Positions 8,401-16,649 of a stretch of DNA of 64,000 nucleotides are shown here, piece by piece. The stretch is taken from positions 2,595,501 to 2,659,500 of the forward strand of contig NZ_CP018846.1 in NCBI RefSeq assembly GCF_002025705.1. Direction: 5' to 3'. The position numbers were made by a program, and so were the translations under genes. The DNA comes from Pseudomonas putida. GTDB taxonomy: Bacteria > Pseudomonadota > Gammaproteobacteria > Pseudomonadales > Pseudomonadaceae. Within the stretch, counting starts at the first letter, position 1, and every line of letters starts with the position of its first letter. The notes under the pieces were generated by a model, which was given only the letters and a program-made list of their open reading frames with translations, was not told the DNA's origin and ran no database searches.

Positions 8401-9719
8401 TCAATACGTCGCTGCTGGTGGAGCATGCCTACAACCCGATTCACCGCCGCTACCAGTACGATCCGGCCGGAGAACTGGTGCGCACCCTCGACAAGTTGCG
8501 TGGCGAGATCAAGTACGAGTACGAAGCCAACGGGCAGTTGCGTAGCCGTGATACCGGCTCGCTGGTAGGCAGTGAAGAGTTTCGCTACGACGCGGCGGCC
8601 AACCGCCTGGACTTCAACGCCCGGCAGTTTGACAAGGTCAAGGACAACCGGATCAAGCAGTGGCGCGATCAGGAATACCGCTATGACCCGTGGGGCAACC
8701 TGATCGAGAAGCGCTCGGGGCACAGCAAGCTGCAGTACTTCGCCTATGACTGCGAGAACCGGCTGGTTAAAGCTGAAACGTATGTCGGTGGCAGACTGGA
8801 GAGCACCGGGCAGTACCGTTATGACAGTTTGGGGCGGCGAGTCGCCAAGCAAGCCGAAATCAACGGTGAGGTGGAGCAGAAGCGCTTCCTCTGGCAAGGC
8901 TTGAGGATGCTGCGCGAGGAGACACCTGGGCGGAGCACCTTGTACCTGTATGAGCCGGTTAGCTATGCACCATTGGCGCGGGTTGATCAGGCAGAAGGGG
9001 AAGAGCAGAAGCTTTACTACTTTCACACGGATCAGATTGGTACGCCGCTGGAGCTGACTGACAGCGAAGGCATGATCGTTTGGCAGGCCATTTATCGCTC
9101 GTGGGGTTCGGTCGATCAGCTAATCATTAGTGAAGTCGACCAAAATCTACGCTTCCAAGGCCAGTACTTTGATGACGAAACGGACCTGCATTATAATACT
9201 TTCAGATATTATGATGCTCAGAGTGGCCGTTTCTTTAGCCAAGATCCTGTAGGGTTGTTGGGGGGTGCAAATCTTTATCGTTATACACCAAATCCATGCA
9301 CATGGATTGATCCGTGGGGGTGGGCATATAAAGGTGTCGATTTTACTGGTTCCCCAGACTTGTTCCCAGTATCCGGAAATCAAAAAAACATCGTGACCAT
9401 AACTATGCAGGGCTCCAGAGGGCGGGACTTTACTCAAGCATTCAAAGAGGCTGGCATTAAAGCTTCTAATCCTGCCGTCGATGATTATACATGGCACCAC
9501 GTGGATGACTTCGATCCCAAGACAGGGAAGACGACTATGCAGCTTGTTAAGACATCGGCACATGAAGCAACTTTCCCGCATGGTGGGTCTGTGTCTCAAT
9601 ATGAAAAGCATTTCGGATTGCGCTCGGGACGTTATGGTAAGCCAGAGTCGATTGCTGTTGCTCAAGATAAAGGATGGCTTAAAGGCCGTGCTCCAAAAAC
9701 TAATACCGGAACATGCTGA
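5499..9719 (+). CDS. rhs: PAAR-domain Rhs effector with WHH-type HNH nuclease tip
   Basis: A 1406-residue T6SS cargo effector. Residues 18-62 are two hydrophobic prePAAR segments. Residues about 70-155 are a PAAR domain (two SPNVFINS / STNVFINS repeats, then the SDNVFIGGG motif) that caps VgrG. Residues about 215-1270 are the YD-repeat Rhs shell (many RYDxxG motifs), ending in the conserved DPWG at residues 1271-1274. The last 132 residues are the toxin. W1332-H1333-H1334 with downstream conserved His residues marks the WHH branch of the HNH/Endonuclease VII superfamily, so DNA is the probable substrate. Base composition drops sharply from about 9150 onward, at the core/tip boundary. An immunity gene follows 18 bp downstream. 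The core is the parent of the partial copies downstream. Confidence 0.95.
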   Translation: MFEAARFGDEISHTSALGGFLLGAALGIALVATVAIATFTCGFGVALLAGMAAGIGGSLLTAAGEAWGRSRSSPSGTIATASPNVFINSLKAARVEKSIGACDKHPGPVKIAEGSTNVFINSVAAARKGDKLTCGASISGGSDNVFIGGGTYQYLPVDDEVPQWLRTTVDVLMAIAGAAGGIAQLIKAGTQAGMKAIMPCALKFTAGFVAGEVASRYVVEPVARRAIGGLVGNPVDLTTGRKLIPDEIDFSLPGLMPIEWSRFYASDLTVDSVLGRGWVLPWEQSLRRQGSFIYLTDNQGREVPFVTLQPGERIYNPHEQVYLVCTEGGHYLLQTLDNLFFYFGEVPDTNTEVPLQRIENALAHFLHFTRTPDGTLTDISATGGTRVHLHYDNPLGRLTDIKRVVNNQAVETLTQYRYDEHGQLSAVINRNGDTVRNFSYAEGLMVTHSNALGLGCHYRWETLGDKPRVVEHWTSDGEHYHFRYDLDARTSWATDVLGRELEVQYNADHRVIASRDYGGERYAIELDGQGNMVGLSLPDGNRLAFQYDEFARLLEETDPLGRKIQYEYHHLTTLVTQVSYPDGSTWRARYDDKGNLLAEFDALGQMTEYLNSDDGLPHTIIDATYKSKYLWWNTLAQVERYQDCSGKSTYYRYDERQHLVAVTDALNQTTTLERKPDGEVLRITHPDGTKETFSYNVYGQVLSHTDGKGQTTRLMRTARGLPSSREDAKGQRVRYEYDKAIRLTALVNENNATYSFAYDVSDRLSEEVRVDNLTRRFSYNVGGHLTRLDEIGYGENAERPERRTLFERDSIGRLIGKLNRDAQQQFTYDDGDRLLSIERHPSGIGKQLGVTEEKLAYTYDVLGRLTQEITPDGTLGYEYDPLSNLTTLTLPDGRKVNHLYYGSGHLHQLNLDGQVISDMERDDLHREVYRTQGKLTSCFGYDAMGRKAWQFASTLPADKLSQVHNTGINTSLLVEHAYNPIHRRYQYDPAGELVRTLDKLRGEIKYEYEANGQLRSRDTGSLVGSEEFRYDAAANRLDFNARQFDKVKDNRIKQWRDQEYRYDPWGNLIEKRSGHSKLQYFAYDCENRLVKAETYVGGRLESTGQYRYDSLGRRVAKQAEINGEVEQKRFLWQGLRMLREETPGRSTLYLYEPVSYAPLARVDQAEGEEQKLYYFHTDQIGTPLELTDSEGMIVWQAIYRSWGSVDQLIISEVDQNLRFQGQYFDDETDLHYNTFRYYDAQSGRFFSQDPVGLLGGANLYRYTPNPCTWIDPWGWAYKGVDFTGSPDLFPVSGNQKNIVTITMQGSRGRDFTQAFKEAGIKASNPAVDDYTWHHVDDFDPKTGKTTMQLVKTSAHEATFPHGGSVSQYEKHFGLRSGRYGKPESIAVAQDKGWLKGRAPKTNTGTC

Positions 9720-9737
9720 TTTGAGGAGTGTTTTATT

Positions 9738-10226
9738 ATGTCGATAAAGTTGTCTAGGTCTGAGCCAGCGATTGATGCTCGTGATGTCGAAGCACTTGAA
9801 ATTCAGATCTCCACTCAGTTGCCTGAGTCATTCAGGCAGTTTTTTTTGACGCAGAATGGTGGCGTATCTAATAGAGATTGGTGGGATGGTGATGGCGAAA
9901 ACGAAGCGATTCGGCTGAAAAGGTTTAAAGCTATTGCCCGGTCTGGTGCTCAAGATGCTTCTGATACAAAGTATCTAGGGGGGTGCTACACCGCAATGAC
10001 GAAGCGGCAAGTTATACCTGCTACTTTACTTCCATTTGCAATTGATGATGGCGGTAATTTTTTCTGCCTTGATTTGGCCGATGGGTGCGTATGTTTTTAT
10101 GCAACCGATTCTTTTGACTCTGATTTGACTGTAACTGAAAATCAGGTGAATGCTTATCGTTGGCTTGCTGGGACATTTGATGATTTTGTGTCAGGCCTGA
10201 AGAATGAATCGGACGTAGATTTGTGA
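9738..10226 (+). CDS. SUKH (SMI1/KNR4) family immunity protein
   Basis: A 162-residue soluble protein with the SMI1/KNR4 fold signature: LPESFRQFFLTQNGG near residues 28-42, then LPFAIDDGGNFFCLDL near 95-112, and a C-terminal helix (FDDFVSGL). SUKH proteins are the classic immunity partners of HNH/Endonuclease VII nuclease toxins, which agrees with the WHH tip encoded 18 bp upstream. GAGGAG lies about 10 bases before the ATG. The gene is AT-rich like the toxin tip and unlike the Rhs core, as expected of a tip/immunity module acquired as a unit. Confidence 0.88.
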   Translation: MSIKLSRSEPAIDARDVEALEIQISTQLPESFRQFFLTQNGGVSNRDWWDGDGENEAIRLKRFKAIARSGAQDASDTKYLGGCYTAMTKRQVIPATLLPFAIDDGGNFFCLDLADGCVCFYATDSFDSDLTVTENQVNAYRWLAGTFDDFVSGLKNESDVDL

Positions 10227-10308
10227 GAGTTGTTTAGAATTCGCTGAAGGTTGAGCCAGTTGTTTGGCTTTGCGGTAAAGTAGGGGCGCACAATTAATCG
10301 TGTGAGAT

Positions 10309-10758
10309 ATGGTTGGCGAATTTACTGTGGTAACTGACACTGCGACACTGGCAATTTTTGATATGCAAGCAATACGCCATCGGGTTGCTGATACCTTTGA
10401 TTGGTGGAGTATTCAAAGTGATGAAATTCTTGAGGTGAATGCGGGTAATATTGCTTTTCTCAATTTGGGTGAGGACGGTAAATATCAGGTGAAAATCGTA
10501 GACCAATTGGAGGCGCCGAGCGGCGGTGTTTATTTGAAGGTGCCTTCCGGTCGGGTTTTCATAGGCGCCGGAGAAGATACTTCGGGAGGGGGTTTAGAAC
10601 CGGATGGTTCAGATTCAGTTCAAGGTGAGTTTTATGATGTTGAGGCTGGTAACTACTTAATGAGCTATAAGGTTGAGGGCGAGGCAATATGCTTGGCATT
10701 CTCGCCATCTAGTAAGTCTACTAACACTTTCACTGATTCTGTAAGACTTGTTATTTAA
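10309..10758 (+). CDS. Hypothetical protein in the Rhs module (possibly DUF6386-like)
   Basis: A 149-residue, strand-rich acidic protein without signal peptide or membrane segments (starts MVGEFTVVTDTATLAIFD). It follows the SUKH immunity gene by 82 bp in the same AT-rich composition. Genes of this look often accompany polymorphic toxin loci in pseudomonads, so an extra immunity or accessory role is possible. The family name is a recollection, not verified. The 244 bp after it, up to 11002, hold nothing I recognise. Confidence 0.55.
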   Translation: MVGEFTVVTDTATLAIFDMQAIRHRVADTFDWWSIQSDEILEVNAGNIAFLNLGEDGKYQVKIVDQLEAPSGGVYLKVPSGRVFIGAGEDTSGGGLEPDGSDSVQGEFYDVEAGNYLMSYKVEGEAICLAFSPSSKSTNTFTDSVRLVI

Positions 10759-11018
10759 GGTCTCGATAGGGTTGGTAGGTTTCTCAGTGTCGGTGGTTTT
10801 TAGGTTGGCTCTTTAACAATAAGCTGTAAGGCGGCTGACAAAATCGTCAGCCTGCCCTGGTGCTTAGTTGTTCTCAAAGGTGTTATTGTTGTGGGCTCGA
10901 CATTTTAATTTTAATGTCCCTCTTGAAGTTAGCCGCAGCCATGGATAGCTATGGGTGTGTAGTTATTCCAGTATTGCTCATGCTTTCTGCATGGCGTTAA
11001 TGCAAACCGGACGGCGAA

Positions 11019-13181
11019 GTGCTGCGCATCATCCATCCGGATGGCACCAAGGAAACCTTCAGCTACAACGTCTACGGCCAGGTGCTCAGCCACACCGACG
11101 GCAAGGGCCAGACCACTCGCCTGATGCGCACCGCCCGTGGCCTGCCCAGCAGCCGCGAAGATGCCAAGGGCCAGCGAGTACGCTACGAGTACGACAAGGC
11201 GATCCGCCTGACCGCGCTGGTCAACGAGAACAACGCGACGTACAGCTTTGCTTACGACGTATCGGACCGGTTGAGCGAAGAAGTGCGGGTGGATAACCTG
11301 ACCCGGCGCTTCAGCTACAACGTTGGTGGCCATCTCACTCGGCTGGATGAAATTGGCTACGGCGACAATGCCGAGCGGCCCGAGCGGCACACGCTGTTCG
11401 AGCGCGACAGCATTGGCCGCTTGATCGCCAAGCTGAACCGCGATGCACAGCAGCAGTTCACCTACGACGAAGGCGACCGGCTGCTGAGTATCGAGCGGCA
11501 CCCGAGCGGAATCGGCAAGCAGCTTGGGGTGACCGAGGAAAAGCTGGCGTACACCTACGATGTGCTGGGGCGGCTGACGCAAGAAATCACGCCCGATGGC
11601 ACGCTGGGCTACGAGTACGATCCGCTCAGCAACCTGACCACGCTGACATTGCCAGATGGCCGCAAGGTCAACCACCTGTACTACGGCAGCGGGCACCTTC
11701 ATCAGCTGAACCTGGATGGCCAGGTCATCAGCGACATGGAGCGTGATGACCTGCACCGCGAGGTCTACCGCACCCAGGGCAAGCTCACCAGTTGCTTCGG
11801 CTACGACGCGATGGGACGCAAGGCTTGGCAGTTTGCTTCGACCTTGCCCGCCGACAAGCTGTCGCAGGTGCACAACACCGGCATCAATACGTCGCTGCTG
11901 GTGGAGCATGCCTACAACCCGATTCACCGCCGCTACCAGTACGATCCGGCCGGAGAACTGGTGCGCACCCTCGACAAGTTGCGTGGCGAGATCAAGTACG
12001 AGTACGAAGCCAACGGGCAGTTGCGTAGCCGTGATACCGGCTCGCTGGTAGGCAGTGAAGAGTTTCGCTACGACGCGGCGGCCAACCGCCTGGACTTCAA
12101 CGCCCGGCAGTTTGACAAGGTCAAGGACAACCGGATCAAGCAGTGGCGGGATCAGGAGTACAGATACGACCCGTGGGGCAACCTGATCGAGAAGCGCTCG
12201 GGGCACAGCAAGCTGCAGCACTTTGCCTATGACTGTGAGAACCGGCTGGTTAAAGCTGAAACGTATGTCGGTGGCAGGCTGGAGAGCTGCGGGCAGTACC
12301 GGTATGACAGCCTGGGACGGCGGGTGGCCAAGCAGGCGGAGATCAACGGTAAAGTCGAGCACAAGCGCTTCCTCTGGCAAGGGCTGAGGATGCTGCGCGA
12401 GGAGACGCCTAGGCAGAGCATCTTGTACCTGTATGAGCCGGGGAGCTATGCGCCGTTGGCGCGGGTTGATCAAGTGGAAGGGGAGGAACAGAAGCTTTAC
12501 TACTTCCACACGGATCAGATTGGCACGCCGCTGGAACTGACGGACAGCGATGGCAAGATCGTCTGGCAGGCGACGTATCGCTCGTGGGGGGCCGTGGAGC
12601 AGCTGGCTATTAGTGAAGTCGAGCAAAATCTACGCTTCCAAGGCCAGTACTTTGATGGCGAAACCGGCCTGCACTACAATACCTTCCGCTACTATGATCC
12701 TGAACTTGGACGCTTTTTTACACACGATCCAATAGGCTTGGATGGAGGACACAATCTCTATCGTTATGTGTCCAGCCCCTTCACAGGAATTGACCCTTGG
12801 GGGTGGTGCGAGAAGAAAGGTATGGGGGTGAGCAAATCTGGGCATCATGTGCCGTCGGTGCGAAAGTCAAAAGGTAGACCTTTCGCAGTGTCTAGATCTG
12901 ATAAAACGCGGCCAACGTTGTTCCCGAAAGGTGAAAATCCAGAGCACGAACATTGGCTTCTACATGAGGCAGAAAGAGGACCAATTGGTCCGCGACAAGG
13001 CGATTTCAAGGGCACAGATGATCAACTTTTTGCGGCGTATCGTGAGGCTTATAAGGATCTGGATCATATCAAGGTTGATGTGGTTTCGCCCAACGGAACT
13101 CATGTTCTTGGTGAGAGTGTGACGCCGCGCGCCGCGGTAGACTTAATAGAAAATTGGCTAAAAGAGAGTGGCTTAAGATGA
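11019..13181 (+). CDS. Displaced Rhs 3' cassette 2: partial core with GHH-type nuclease tip
   Basis: A 720-residue frame that starts inside the Rhs core; homology to the full-length rhs begins abruptly at about 11003, corresponding to about 7519 there. It has no PAAR domain and no credible start: GTG at 11019 is simply the first start-like codon after an in-frame stop at 10998. The core part is nearly identical to 7541-9190, then diverges after the final DPWG. The tip carries S607-G608-H609-H610 followed by a strand/helix pattern and EHEHW, typical of GHH-signature HNH/Endonuclease VII toxins. It is coupled to its immunity gene by an ATGA overlap at 13178. It is best seen as a silent store of an alternative Rhs tip that recombination into the main gene could activate. 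Confidence 0.85.
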   Translation: MLRIIHPDGTKETFSYNVYGQVLSHTDGKGQTTRLMRTARGLPSSREDAKGQRVRYEYDKAIRLTALVNENNATYSFAYDVSDRLSEEVRVDNLTRRFSYNVGGHLTRLDEIGYGDNAERPERHTLFERDSIGRLIAKLNRDAQQQFTYDEGDRLLSIERHPSGIGKQLGVTEEKLAYTYDVLGRLTQEITPDGTLGYEYDPLSNLTTLTLPDGRKVNHLYYGSGHLHQLNLDGQVISDMERDDLHREVYRTQGKLTSCFGYDAMGRKAWQFASTLPADKLSQVHNTGINTSLLVEHAYNPIHRRYQYDPAGELVRTLDKLRGEIKYEYEANGQLRSRDTGSLVGSEEFRYDAAANRLDFNARQFDKVKDNRIKQWRDQEYRYDPWGNLIEKRSGHSKLQHFAYDCENRLVKAETYVGGRLESCGQYRYDSLGRRVAKQAEINGKVEHKRFLWQGLRMLREETPRQSILYLYEPGSYAPLARVDQVEGEEQKLYYFHTDQIGTPLELTDSDGKIVWQATYRSWGAVEQLAISEVEQNLRFQGQYFDGETGLHYNTFRYYDPELGRFFTHDPIGLDGGHNLYRYVSSPFTGIDPWGWCEKKGMGVSKSGHHVPSVRKSKGRPFAVSRSDKTRPTLFPKGENPEHEHWLLHEAERGPIGPRQGDFKGTDDQLFAAYREAYKDLDHIKVDVVSPNGTHVLGESVTPRAAVDLIENWLKESGLR

Positions 13182-13555
13182 AAATTGATTCTTTGAATGC
13201 TTTAAAAAGTATAATTCAGCGGGCTGGTTTTTTTGAGGCTGTAGTATCAGGAGTAAATGACTGGGATGAGGCATTAGATGAGCGCGATGAGGAAGATTTC
13301 GACTCTGCATGGTCCGATGCATATGAAAAATTAAAGAGTCTTGAATACTCGTCGGCGGGCGATGAAGAGGTTGTAAGTGATGTTCGCGAGTCAGTGTTTA
13401 AAAAAATATATTCATTGACTAAGAGTTCAGATGTCGCTGGCTATATATCCGATGATATAGGTTTGGTGGCTGATTCTATATCTAAGTCATGCAATATTGA
13501 GTGGGTGGAAAGTTTGTTTGAGGTGTATTGCGCGGGTAAATTCCCTAATCGATAG
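13178..13555 (+). CDS. Putative immunity protein of the GHH-tip cassette
   Basis: A 125-residue acidic, largely helical protein (repeated DE-rich segments, WDEALDERDEED near residue 28). The ATG overlaps the stop of the toxin cassette (ATGA), which supports translational coupling and the choice of this start over one 24 bases upstream. I do not recognise the family; the role comes from position directly after the toxin tip. Acidic composition is common in proteins that bind nuclease toxins. Confidence 0.7.
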   Translation: MKIDSLNALKSIIQRAGFFEAVVSGVNDWDEALDERDEEDFDSAWSDAYEKLKSLEYSSAGDEEVVSDVRESVFKKIYSLTKSSDVAGYISDDIGLVADSISKSCNIEWVESLFEVYCAGKFPNR

Positions 13556-13907
13556 CGTATAAAGGCTTTTGTATTCTGTGTGCGTAAAAATCCGGGCTAT
13601 TGCATTAAAAGGGGTGGCTTTGCTAGCGTGGCTTAAGTCTTGCGATTGCTTGCTGCTCTTTGTGGTGGAATGCAATCAATTTGCACAAACCCTTAACCAC
13701 CTCCCGCGCCCAGTGGATTAATAATTTTCGTTGCTAGGTTGGTTTTGCTACGCTCTGCGATGTGTTCTCTAATAATTTGACTATCAAGTGATATTACTCC
13801 CCAAGCGGGTGGTCAATTATGTGGAGTTACGAATCTAATTATGCCTTCTGGTCGTAGTTATCAATCCGCAGAGCATAGACATCACGACCCATAGCCGACG
13901 ACCCCGC
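13556..13907. other. Intergenic, nothing recognised
   Basis: About 350 bases of AT-rich sequence between an immunity gene and the next Rhs core fragment. I see no open frame with a ribosome site, no terminator-quality hairpin and no repeat end. Confidence 0.5.
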
Positions 13908-15958
13908 TGGTGACTCAGGTCAGCTATCCGGATGGCAGCACCTGGCGAGCGCGCTACGACGACAAGGGCAACCTGCTCGCCGAATTCGATGGCCTCGGCC
14001 AGATGACCGAGTACCTCAACAGCGACGACGGCCTCCCGCACACCATCATTGATGCGACCTACAAGTCCAAGTACCTGTGGTGGAACACCCTGGCCCAGGT
14101 CGAGCGCTATCAGGATTGCTCGGGCAAGAGCATACCCTGTTCGAGCGCGACAGCATTGGCCGCTTGATCGCCAAGCTGAACCGCGATGCACAGCAGCAGT
14201 TCACCTACGACGAAGGCGACCGGCTGCTGAGCATCGAGCGGCACCCGAGTGGACTCGGCAAGCAGCTTGGGGTGACCGAGGAAAAGCTGGCGTACACCTA
14301 CGATGTGCTGGGGCGGCTGACGCAAGAAATCACGCCCGATGGCACGCTGGGCTACGAGTACGATCCGCTCAGCAACCTGACCACGCTGACATTGCCAGAT
14401 GGGCGCAAGGTCAACCACCTGTACTACGGCAGCGGGCACCTTCATCAGCTGAACCTGGATGGCCAGGTCATCAGCGACATGGAGCGTGATGACCTGCACC
14501 GCGAGGTCTACCGCACCCAGGGCAAGCTCACCAGTTGCTTCGGCTACGACGCGATGGGACGCAAGGCTTGGCAGTTTGCTTCGACCTTGCCCGCCGACAA
14601 GCTGTCGCAGGTGCACAACACCGGCATCAATACGTCGCTGCTGGTGGAGCATGCCTACAACCCGATTCACCGTCGCTACCAGTACGATCCGGCCGGAGAA
14701 CTGGTGCGCACCCTCGACAAGTTGCGTGGCGAGATCAAGTACGAGTACGAAGCCAACGGGCAGTTGCGTAGCCGTGATACCGGCTCGCTGGTAGGCAGTG
14801 AAGAGTTTCGCTACGACGCGGCGGCCAACCGCCTGGACTTCAACGCCCGGCAGTTTGACAAGGTCAAGGACAACCGGATCAAGCAGTGGCGGGATCAGGA
14901 GTACAGATACGACCCGTGGGGCAACCTGATCGAGAAGCGCTCGGGGCACAGCAAGCTGCAGCACTTTGCCTATGACTGTGAGAACCGGCTGGTTAAAGCT
15001 GAAACGTATGTCGGTGGCAGGCTGGAGAGCACCGGGCAGTACCGCTATGACAGCCTGGGGCGGCGAGTGGCCAAACAGGCTGAAATCAACGGTGAGGTGG
15101 AGCAGAAGCGCTTCCTCTGGCAAGGCTTGAGGATGCTGCGCGAGGAGACACCTGGGCGGAGCACCTTGTACCTGTATGAGCCGGTTAGCTATGCACCATT
15201 GGCGCGGGTTGATCAGGCAGAAGGGGAAGAGCAGAAGCTTTACTACTTCCACACGGACCAGATTGGTACGCCGCTGGAGCTGACGGACACCGACGGCAAG
15301 CTCGTTTGGCAGGCAACGTATCGCTCATGGGGTGAGATTGAGCAGATACCTATAAATGACGTTGAGCAAAATCTGCGCTTACAAGGCCAGTATTTTGATA
15401 GCGAAACGAAGCTTCACTATAACTTGTTTCGCTACTATGGGCCTGATGCTGGAAGGTTTTTGACTCAAGACCCGATAGGGTTAGAGGGGGGGGTAAATCT
15501 TTACAAATATGCACCTAACCCTATCGGGTGGGTGGATCCTCTTGGATTGGCCAATCTGTTTGAATTAGGCACCTATGGGGGGGTTGAATGGTGAACTCCA
15601 TGTTGGAGATAATTTACAGGCACATGAGTTGCTGAGGCATGAGTTTCTTGTTCAGCAAGAAGTGGCGACAAAAGCTACACGTCTTTCTGGTAATCCTTCT
15701 ATTGCGCTTGATTTAGATTACCATACACGCGGGCCAGCGAAAGATACCCGTGGCATAGGTGGGGCGCATTGGCATGAGACTCAGATAAGAGCAAGTCAAG
15801 GGCTTGGAAAGAACGATTTTGCACCTGGTCTTAAGCGAGAGTTAGATATTACATCGGGCGCATTGCGGAAGGCCGGCGTGCCGGCAAGTAGAGTAAAGGC
15901 TCTTAAGAAGCAAGCTAAGAAATTCTATCGCAGTCTTAGTGGCTGTGCAGGAGGATGA
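13908..15958 (+). pseudogene. Displaced Rhs 3' cassette 3, broken by an internal deletion and a poly-G frameshift
   Basis: Core homology starts at 13908 (equivalent to about 7218 of the full gene) and runs to about 14131. It then jumps to the equivalent of about 7908 through a 3-base microhomology (GCA), removing about 467 bp and shifting the frame. The second part reads well from about 14132 to the DPLG at the core end. The tip then breaks: at 15577-15583 there are seven G residues and the frame ends TYGGVEW-stop at 15594. With six G residues the frame would continue into LNGELHVGDNLQAHELL and 127 residues of toxin ending at 15958. The toxin part (NPSIALDLDYHTRG, GGAHWHETQIR) resembles histidine-rich polymorphic nuclease tips. 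ATG at 15575 could restart translation of the tip alone. Confidence 0.8.
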
Positions 15959-15960
15959 TT

Positions 15961-16563
15961 ATGAAAGTTAACAAATTAGTCTCGGTTTCAGGCAGTGGGC
16001 CATTTATCTTTGGTGGTGATAGCGCTTTTCTAATGGATTGGCCAAAAAACCCAGATGGCCAGGATTTGTTGCTTTTGTTTACTGTTGACTGTAAGTCTGC
16101 GCAGCAGTACTTAAAAAGGTCGGACCTTCCCTCTGAAGGTTTTTTGCATGTATTCTCCACATATGATTCGGACGAATATTTCATTGATTCGATTACCGCC
16201 GATGAGGTGCAGCAAAATAAAGGAATAGCTTCATATACTTACGTTGTTCATACTGACGCTACTCATTCAATTAAATCGCCTCGGCCATCAATGCCTCTTC
16301 GGTTTGCAAGTTTTGAAGAGTGCATAATTGATGATGATGAGCTATCGGTTTCTTCATTGTTCGCCCTTATTGCTCCAGCGGGTGCGCTTATACCTGAGGC
16401 GCTTTCTGATAATTACAATTTTTTATGTCAAGTGTATTCTTCTGATTTTCCTGCTCCCTTCCAGGATGCGCTTTATATGACGGATGGGGTTGGGTATTTA
16501 CTTATCAATAAGCATGTCGGTAATGGCAAGAGTGATGGCTGCTTCTTTGTGCAGGTTGCTTAG
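15961..16563 (+). CDS. Putative immunity protein of cassette 3 (DUF1963/YwqG-like)
   Basis: A 200-residue soluble protein. ATG at 15961 is chosen because AGGAGG at 15949-15954 is correctly spaced from it; the ATG at 15955 overlaps the toxin stop but lies too close to the ribosome site. The sequence has the pattern of YwqG/DUF1963 proteins: a GPFIFGGDSAFLMDWPK start, LLLLFTVDC near residue 40, and a C-terminal GVGYLLINK segment. DUF1963-like proteins serve as immunity partners in several polymorphic toxin loci. The gene stays intact although its toxin frame is broken. Confidence 0.65.
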   Translation: MKVNKLVSVSGSGPFIFGGDSAFLMDWPKNPDGQDLLLLFTVDCKSAQQYLKRSDLPSEGFLHVFSTYDSDEYFIDSITADEVQQNKGIASYTYVVHTDATHSIKSPRPSMPLRFASFEECIIDDDELSVSSLFALIAPAGALIPEALSDNYNFLCQVYSSDFPAPFQDALYMTDGVGYLLINKHVGNGKSDGCFFVQVA

Positions 16564-16649
16564 AAAATTCGGGTGGAGTAGAAGCTTTTCGCGTTGATCT
16601 TTAAAAACAAAGTATACGGGACTGAGGTATAATCCCCAGTCCTGTTGGC

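Noticed and set aside
6369..9026. Long open frame (885 codons) on the minus strand opposite the Rhs core, and similar frames at 16560-19043, 14110-15252 and 10929-12626
   Set aside because: They mirror the GC-rich codon pattern of the Rhs core on the other strand, lack ribosome sites and family motifs, and recur only because the core is repeated.
15575..15958. The 127-residue frame as an independent intact toxin gene
   Set aside because: Its first residues match the continuation of an Rhs tip, and the ATG falls inside the conserved TYG junction, so a frameshifted tip is the better reading, although reinitiation is possible.
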